A stretch of 64,000 nt of DNA. Source: Anaerolineaceae bacterium. Lineage in GTDB: Bacteria; Chloroflexota; Anaerolineae; Aggregatilineales; Phototrophicaceae. The stretch lies in contig JAPOVC010000018.1 of the NCBI GenBank assembly GCA_026708325.1, positions 1-64,000 on the forward strand, given 5' to 3'. Below, one piece after another: positions 59,607-64,000 of the stretch (position 1 is its first letter; each line of letters opens with the position of its first letter). A model generated the notes under the pieces. The model was not told where the DNA came from. It searched no databases and worked only from the letters and a program-made list of their open reading frames with translations. Both the position numbers and the translations under genes were made by a program.

Positions 59607-60929
59607 TCAACCGCCGCCGCCGACCAGTCCCAGCGCGCGCCACTCCTCAAAGATGACCTCGGCGCGGGCGTGGGCCTCGGCCACCGCATCCTCCGCCGTC
59701 CTCTCGCCCAGCGCCACACCGGCCACGATGTTGGCCAGCCAGTTCTCGCTGAAAAACTGCAGCACGGCGGGGTTCGACGGGCCCGGATAGCCCGGGAAGA
59801 CGGACCACTCGCCGGCGCGGCTCAGCACGGTCAGCTTGTCCGCCGGCACCGAGCCGAAGGGGTCGTTCTCCAGCAGGGCCTGCAGGTCCGGCACTGTGGA
59901 GGGAAAACAAGGGAAATTGTAGAGCGCCGAATTCAGCACGGCGTCGCGATAGTTGGCGGTGTGATCGAGGATGAACTGTTTGGCAGCCTCCAGTTCATCG
60001 CCCTGAACGTATTTCGGAATGATGTAGACCAGCCAGCCATGGGTGCTGGCGATCGGGCCGGCCGGCCCGGCCAGCGCCGGCGCCAGCCCGATATCCGCCG
60101 CCGCCTCGGGGTCGATGTGCTGCAGGGTGCGATAGGCCGAAATGGGGTTCAGGATGTAACTGGCCTCACCGGCGATGAGCGCCTGGTTATCGGAGGCCGG
60201 TGACCAGGCCAGCACTTCGGGGGTCATCGCCTCCCGATACAGTTGCGCGTAGTAATCGACCGCCGCGATCGTCTCCGGCGAATTGAACACGACCTTCTCG
60301 TTTTCGTCCTGAATGCTGCCGCCAAAGGACCAGATCGCCGCCAGAATGCCCGCCTGACTGTCCGGCTCGGGGCTGATACCCATGCCGACCGGGATCCCGC
60401 TGCTTTCGTAAATGGCCCGGCCGCCCTCCAGCAGGTCCTGCCAGGTGGCGGGGCCGTCGGGGTAACCCGCCGCTTCCCAGAGGCTCTTCACGTAATGTCC
60501 CGGCCCGGGCAGGTAACCGTGCGCGAAACCGAAGTACATGTCGGCGATGGCCAGATAGCTGCCATCCGGGCAGGTCTCCGCCGGCGCGCCATGGGCTTCC
60601 ACCGCCGCGGCGTTGATGTCATTCAGCGGGTGCAGGCCCTGAACGAAGGCGAAGGCCGGCACGATCATCTCGTAAATGCTGTGGCCGTCGCCGGCGCTGA
60701 TGGAGGCCGACAGGGTCTGCGGAATTTGCTCGATGTCCACGTGATCGACGCGAACGCCGACGTTGTTGGCCTCGCCCCACTCCGCCGCCCAGGCATCGAA
60801 CCACTGGTCGTGGCTGGGCACAAAGTGGCTCCATTGCAGGATGGTGATGTTCACGTCGTCCTGGGCCAGGGTCAGCGGCGCCGCCACCAACAGGCACACC
60901 ACCAGCAAAAGAACTCCAAAACGATTCAT
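59607..60929 (-). CDS. ABC transporter solute-binding protein, copy 2
   Basis: 440 residues from the ATG at 60929 after GGGAGGG; the frame extends upstream without support. Signal peptide 1-~22 (LAQ). Shared blocks: ILQWSHFVPSHDQWFDAWAAEWGEANNVGVRVDHVDIEQIPQTL, SAGDGHSIYEMIVPAFAFVQGLHPLNDI, ATWQDLLEGGRAIYESSGIPVGMG and AIWSFGGSIQDENEKVVFNSPETI. A paralogue of copies 1 and 3, with its own ribosome site and spacer. Ligand-loop differences suggest another substrate. Confidence 0.9.
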   Translation of the reverse strand: MNRFGVLLLVVCLLVAAPLTLAQDDVNITILQWSHFVPSHDQWFDAWAAEWGEANNVGVRVDHVDIEQIPQTLSASISAGDGHSIYEMIVPAFAFVQGLHPLNDINAAAVEAHGAPAETCPDGSYLAIADMYFGFAHGYLPGPGHYVKSLWEAAGYPDGPATWQDLLEGGRAIYESSGIPVGMGISPEPDSQAGILAAIWSFGGSIQDENEKVVFNSPETIAAVDYYAQLYREAMTPEVLAWSPASDNQALIAGEASYILNPISAYRTLQHIDPEAAADIGLAPALAGPAGPIASTHGWLVYIIPKYVQGDELEAAKQFILDHTANYRDAVLNSALYNFPCFPSTVPDLQALLENDPFGSVPADKLTVLSRAGEWSVFPGYPGPSNPAVLQFFSENWLANIVAGVALGERTAEDAVAEAHARAEVIFEEWRALGLVGGGG

Positions 60930-61342
60930 GAAACCCTCCCGATAAATGCTGTTGCAGGTCAGACGGAAATGGCCATCAAACCAGTACATTAGTGTACCGG
61001 CAATCGCCGCTTAAGCGTCACCATCTGGAATTAATGATTGCTCGTCTGTCAGCGCCATGACGCAGGGGCGACATACCGACGGGGCGGGCGATCTGTCAGA
61101 TCGCCCCTGCCGATGCCAGGGTATACGGGCGACATACCATGCCGCCCTCCATATATGTGGGCGCCGGAGTGATGCGGGCGACTTGATAAGTCGCCCGTAC
61201 AGTGGCGGCGCGTTTTGTGGATGCGGGCGGTCCGACAGATCGCCCCTGCCATTTGCAGCCCCTGCGGGATGCTTCGGGCTGGGGCCCTCGCGGCCCCTGC
61301 GGGATGCTTCGAGCTTGCGCTCTCGCTGCCGGGACCAGAAAC
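60930..61342. repeat. Spacer with family A and B repeats
   Basis: Family A at 61086-61106 (TCT/AGA inner stem), 61127-61147 (degenerate), 61176-61196 (CTT/AAG) and 61225-61245 (degenerate). Family B at 61266-61295 and 61301-61330. The copy 2 gene's promoter lies to the left but no clear -10/-35 is visible. Confidence 0.8.
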
Positions 61343-61372
61343 AAAAAAGGGACGGGCCGTCAGGCCCGTCCC
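61343..61372 (-). terminator. Intrinsic terminator after the third solute-binding gene
   Basis: A perfect 10-bp stem (GGGACGGGCC at 61349-61358 and GGCCCGTCCC at 61363-61372, loop GTCA) next to AAAAAA at 61343-61348, which gives a run of six U on the minus-strand transcript. It ends the transcript 34 bp beyond the stop at 61406. Confidence 0.9.
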
Positions 61373-61405
61373 GCTGTTTCCGTAATGACTGCGTGATCGC
61401 GCCGG

Positions 61406-62731
61406 TCAGCCGTCGCCGCCGCCGACCAGCCCCTTGGCGCGCCAGTCGGCGTAGACCGATTCGGCGTATTCATGGGCCTCGGCCACGGCGTCTTCGGCCG
61501 TCTTCTCGCCCAGCGCCACGCTGGCCACCATGTTGACGACAACGTTCTCACCGAAGAGCTGCATCACGGCCGGGTTGGCCGTGCCCGGGTAGCCGATGTA
61601 GACCGACCAGTCGTTGACCGTCTTCAGCACCTCCAGCTTGTTGGGCGGGTTGGAACCGAAGGGGTCCTCGGTCAGCCAGCCGTCCAGTTCCGGCACCGTG
61701 CTCGGGTAGCAGGGGAAGTTGTAGAGTTCGGAGTTGTAGACGGCGTCGCTGTAAATGGCCGTGTGGTCGAGGATGAACTGCTTCGCCATTTCCAGCTGGT
61801 CGCCCTCGACGTATTTGGGAAAGACGTAGATCTGCCAGACGTGGCTGCTGGCAAAGGCGCCGGCCGGGCCCGCCAGCGCCGGCACGAACTTGATGTCCGC
61901 CGCTGCGTCGGGGTCGATCTTCTGCAGGCTGCGGAAGGCCGAGATGGAGTTGAGGATGTAGCTCAACTCACCGGCGATCAGACCCTGGTTGTTGGACGCA
62001 GGATTCCACGCGAAGACTTCCTCGGTCATGGCGTCGTTCTGCAGTTGCGCGTAGAACTTGACGGCCTCAATGGTCTCGGGCGAGTTGAGCACGACGTTTT
62101 CGTTCTCGTCCTGCACACTGCCGCCCCAGGACCAGATGGCCGCGCGTGTGGCCATGCGGCTGTCCAGCTCGGGGCTCAGGCCGAGGCCGAGCGGCACGCC
62201 GAGGTTGTCCTTGATGTACACGCCGCCGTCATACAGTTCCTGCCAGGTGGAGGGGCCGTCCGGCAACCCCGCCTGTTCCCACAGGCTGGCCTAGTAGTCG
62301 CCGGGGTCCGGAATGTAGCCGTGCGTGAAACCGTAGTAGGTGTCGGCCAGCGGCAGAAAGCTTGTCGCCTGGCAATTGGAGGTGCGTTCGCCATGCGCTT
62401 CGGCGGCCGCCGCGTTGACGTCGTTGAGCGGGTGCAGGCCCTCGATGAAGGCCGCGGGCGGGAAGGCCATCTCGATCAGGGTGTGGCCTTCACCGGCGTC
62501 GATGGCCGCGGAGAGGGCGGCCGGCAATTCGCCGACGGACACGTGGTCGACGGTCACGTTGGCGCCGTTTTCAGTACCCCAGTCCACTGCCCAGCCGTCA
62601 AACCATTCGTCGTAGCGGGGCACGAAATGGCTCCATTGCAGAATCGAAATGTCCACCGCGTCCTGGGCCAGCGCTGCCGGCGCGAGGACGAGTACGCTCG
62701 CCAGCAACAAGAACACAATTTTGCGCTTCAT
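61406..62731 (-). pseudogene. Solute-binding protein, copy 3, interrupted by one in-frame amber codon
   Basis: The two halves (62731-62291 and 62290-61406) are in the same frame, split only by TAG at 62293-62291. Without it the product would be 441 residues, with signal peptide, ISILQWSHFVPRYDEWFDGWAVDWGTENGANVTVDHV and STWQELYDGGVYIKDNLGVPLGLGLSPELD. Aligned with copies 1 and 2 the stop falls where copy 1 has a Gln (PGNYQQGLW; here PGDY-stop-ASLW), so a single CAG-to-TAG change is the simplest origin. The ATG at 62731 has AGGAGG in place, and the rest looks under no decay. Recent inactivation, a sequence error, or readthrough. Confidence 0.8.
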
Positions 62732-62900
62732 AAGTAGCCTCCTGTTCAAGCGCCTGTTCGTATACCCGGGCCGGGATTTATTGCCCGGCCAGTTCCTGCA
62801 AGTGGAATTGTAACGCAGGGCGGGACGCGGCGCATGGAATCGACCGGGGCCTGGTGAGCCAGTCTGGCGGCATCCCGCTTCCCCGTTCTCGCGCCGTCCC

Positions 62901-63179
62901 TCAGAACAGCCGTTTGGCCAGGCCCGGCGCTCCCTGCTTCCAGGGGACGCGCTGCGTCACGCCGGAAGACGAGGCAAAGCGCTCCAGGTTGGCCACGTAC
63001 CAGTCGTAGTTGCGGATCAGCGCCTCGCGGTTGGAGTAACGCGGTTGCCAGCCCGGCGCGTTTTGCGCTTTCTCGATCGAGACGAAGGAATCGCGCAGCG
63101 CAGTCTCGTAGGCCCAGGGGTAGAGCGGGGAGAGACCTGGACGGTCCGGCAGGCGCAGGGCCCACAAGGCAGGCGCCAC
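62901..63179 (-). pseudogene. Truncated duplicate of the epimerase gene 3' end
   Basis: About 285 bp here repeat the last part of the neighbouring epimerase gene with an offset of 295 bp and scattered substitutions. It encodes the same C-terminal end: LSPLYPWAYETALRDSFVSIEKAQNA.GWQPRYSNRE, then NYDWYVANLERFASSSGVT. It lacks the nucleotide-binding N-terminus and has no start of its own that is convincing. Remnant, not a functional gene. Confidence 0.85.
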
Positions 63180-63483
63180 CGGCAGCGAGCCGGATTTAGA
63201 AGAATCGTTTGGCCAGGCCCAGCGCCCCCTGCTTCCAGGGGACGCGGTGCGTCACGCCGGAAGAGGAGGCAAAGCGCTCCAGGTTGGCCACGTACCAGTC
63301 GTAGTTGCGGATCAGCGACTCGCGGTTGGAGTAACGCGGTTGCCAGCCCAGCGCGTTTTGCGCTTTCTCGATCGAGACGAAGGAATCGCGCACCGCGGTC
63401 TCGTAGACCCAGGGGTAGAGCGGGGAGAGGCCCAGACGGTCCAGCAGGCGCAGGGCCCACAAGGCCGGCGCCACCGGCAGCGG
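62901..63483. repeat. Tandem direct duplication (two ~285-bp units)
   Basis: Unit 1 at about 62901-63188 and unit 2 at about 63196-63483 are the same sequence, offset 295 bp, with about 10 percent substitutions. The second is the true 3' end of the epimerase gene. Confidence 0.88.
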
Positions 63484-64000
63484 GATGACGCGTTTGCCAT
63501 GGCCGGCATGGTCCAGCACCGCCTGAAAGTCCTCGCGGAAGCTGCCGAAACGTTCGGCGCCGATGTTGAAGGTCGTGTTCACAGGCTCCGGCGGCAGGGT
63601 CGCGCAAAGCCAGATGGCCTCGCAGAGGTCCTCGACGTCCAGATACTGGTAAAGGTTCGCGCCGCGGCCGGGGATGGGAAAGTGGTGGCCCTCGCGCGCC
63701 CAGTCGTAGAGCAGCGCGAACACGCCCAGGCGTTCCGGCCCGATGAAGGACTTGGGCCTCAGCACGGGCAGGCAAAATCCCTCGCCGCGCGCCTGCTCGC
63801 AGAGGCGCTCGGCCTCGATCTTGGCCTCGCCGTAGGGCCCCACGCCAATCAGTGCGTCGGCTTCGCTCAGGGGATGGTGGTCCGGTACGCCGTAGACGGC
63901 GGTGGAGGAGATATGAATCAGGCGCGCGACATCGGCGGCGCGCGCGGCGGCGATGACCTGACGCGTGCCCTCCACCTCGGTCGAAAAAATATCCTCCCGA
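63196..64000 (-). CDS. NAD-dependent epimerase/dehydratase family protein (5' end outside window)
   Basis: The visible ~268 residues start mid-gene at the window edge, in a frame reading EDIFSTEVEGTRQVIAAARAADVARLIHISSTAVYG. Extended-SDR motifs follow: the catalytic Ser in HISSTAVYG, then GPYGEAKIEAE (YxxxK) and a substrate-binding region TFNIGAERFGSFREDFQAVL. The N-terminal GxxGxxG is outside. It is a probable nucleotide-sugar epimerase, dehydratase or reductase. The C-terminal ~95 residues are duplicated just downstream. Confidence 0.9.
   Translation of the reverse strand, partial: REDIFSTEVEGTRQVIAAARAADVARLIHISSTAVYGVPDHHPLSEADALIGVGPYGEAKIEAERLCEQARGEGFCLPVLRPKSFIGPERLGVFALLYDWAREGHHFPIPGRGANLYQYLDVEDLCEAIWLCATLPPEPVNTTFNIGAERFGSFREDFQAVLDHAGHGKRVIPLPVAPALWALRLLDRLGLSPLYPWVYETAVRDSFVSIEKAQNALGWQPRYSNRESLIRNYDWYVANLERFASSSGVTHRVPWKQGALGLAKRFF

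Noticed and set aside
61406-62731. Reading the TAG in the third binding protein as pyrrolysine or other recoding
   Set aside because: No downstream recoding element or catalytic reason is seen. Paralogues have ordinary residues at the site, and a single nonsense change explains it.

Overview
The window is a GC-rich bacterial chromosome segment. I infer a Chloroflexota (Anaerolineae/Caldilineae-like) origin from three things: a LexA with a GAAC-N4-GTTC type box, Chloroflexota-like secreted LysM proteins, and spacers packed with short palindromic repeats. This was not checked by any search. Both ends cut a gene: an aldehyde dehydrogenase at the left and an NAD-dependent epimerase at the right.

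Layout. 0-5 kb: aldehyde dehydrogenase and an IlvD/Edd sugar-acid dehydratase, then two copies of a toxin-antitoxin-like pair flanking a secreted thermonuclease. 5-27 kb: housekeeping and metabolic genes (hydrolase, inositol monophosphatase, class IV aminotransferase, PepF, MATE exporter, two phytanoyl-CoA dioxygenase-like genes, IlvD, SDR) with HK97-type phage head genes scattered between them on the minus strand. Read in that direction, the head genes keep the usual phage order: small terminase, large terminase, portal, protease-capsid. Two AT-richer accessory patches also lie here: a DUF5131/TcmP pair, and a TIGR04255-unknown-PIN operon. 27-36 kb: glycosyltransferase, methyltransferase, rsmA, two paralogous membrane-anchored proteins, isocitrate/isopropylmalate-type dehydrogenase, ppk1. 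36-45 kb: four secreted proteins sharing an apparently uncharacterised domain, three of them with LysM repeats, around a four-gene operon containing OsmC and HEAT-repeat proteins. 45-54 kb: lexA, an enolase-superfamily gene, an XPB-N-terminal-like protein and four tandem two-domain VOC proteins. 54-63 kb: a sugar-type ABC transporter with three paralogous binding proteins, one broken by an amber codon.

How parts may work together. Four good LexA-type operators (consensus GAACA-NN-TGTTC) lie before lexA, before a small LexA-like DNA-binding-domain protein next to the terminase genes, before the DUF5131 gene and before the first VOC gene. In this window the SOS regulator therefore appears to be linked to phage-derived and accessory genes. 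The spacers carry at least twenty small hairpins whose inner stem bases covary, which suggests selection on structure. No tRNA, rRNA, CRISPR array or intact insertion sequence was recognised.
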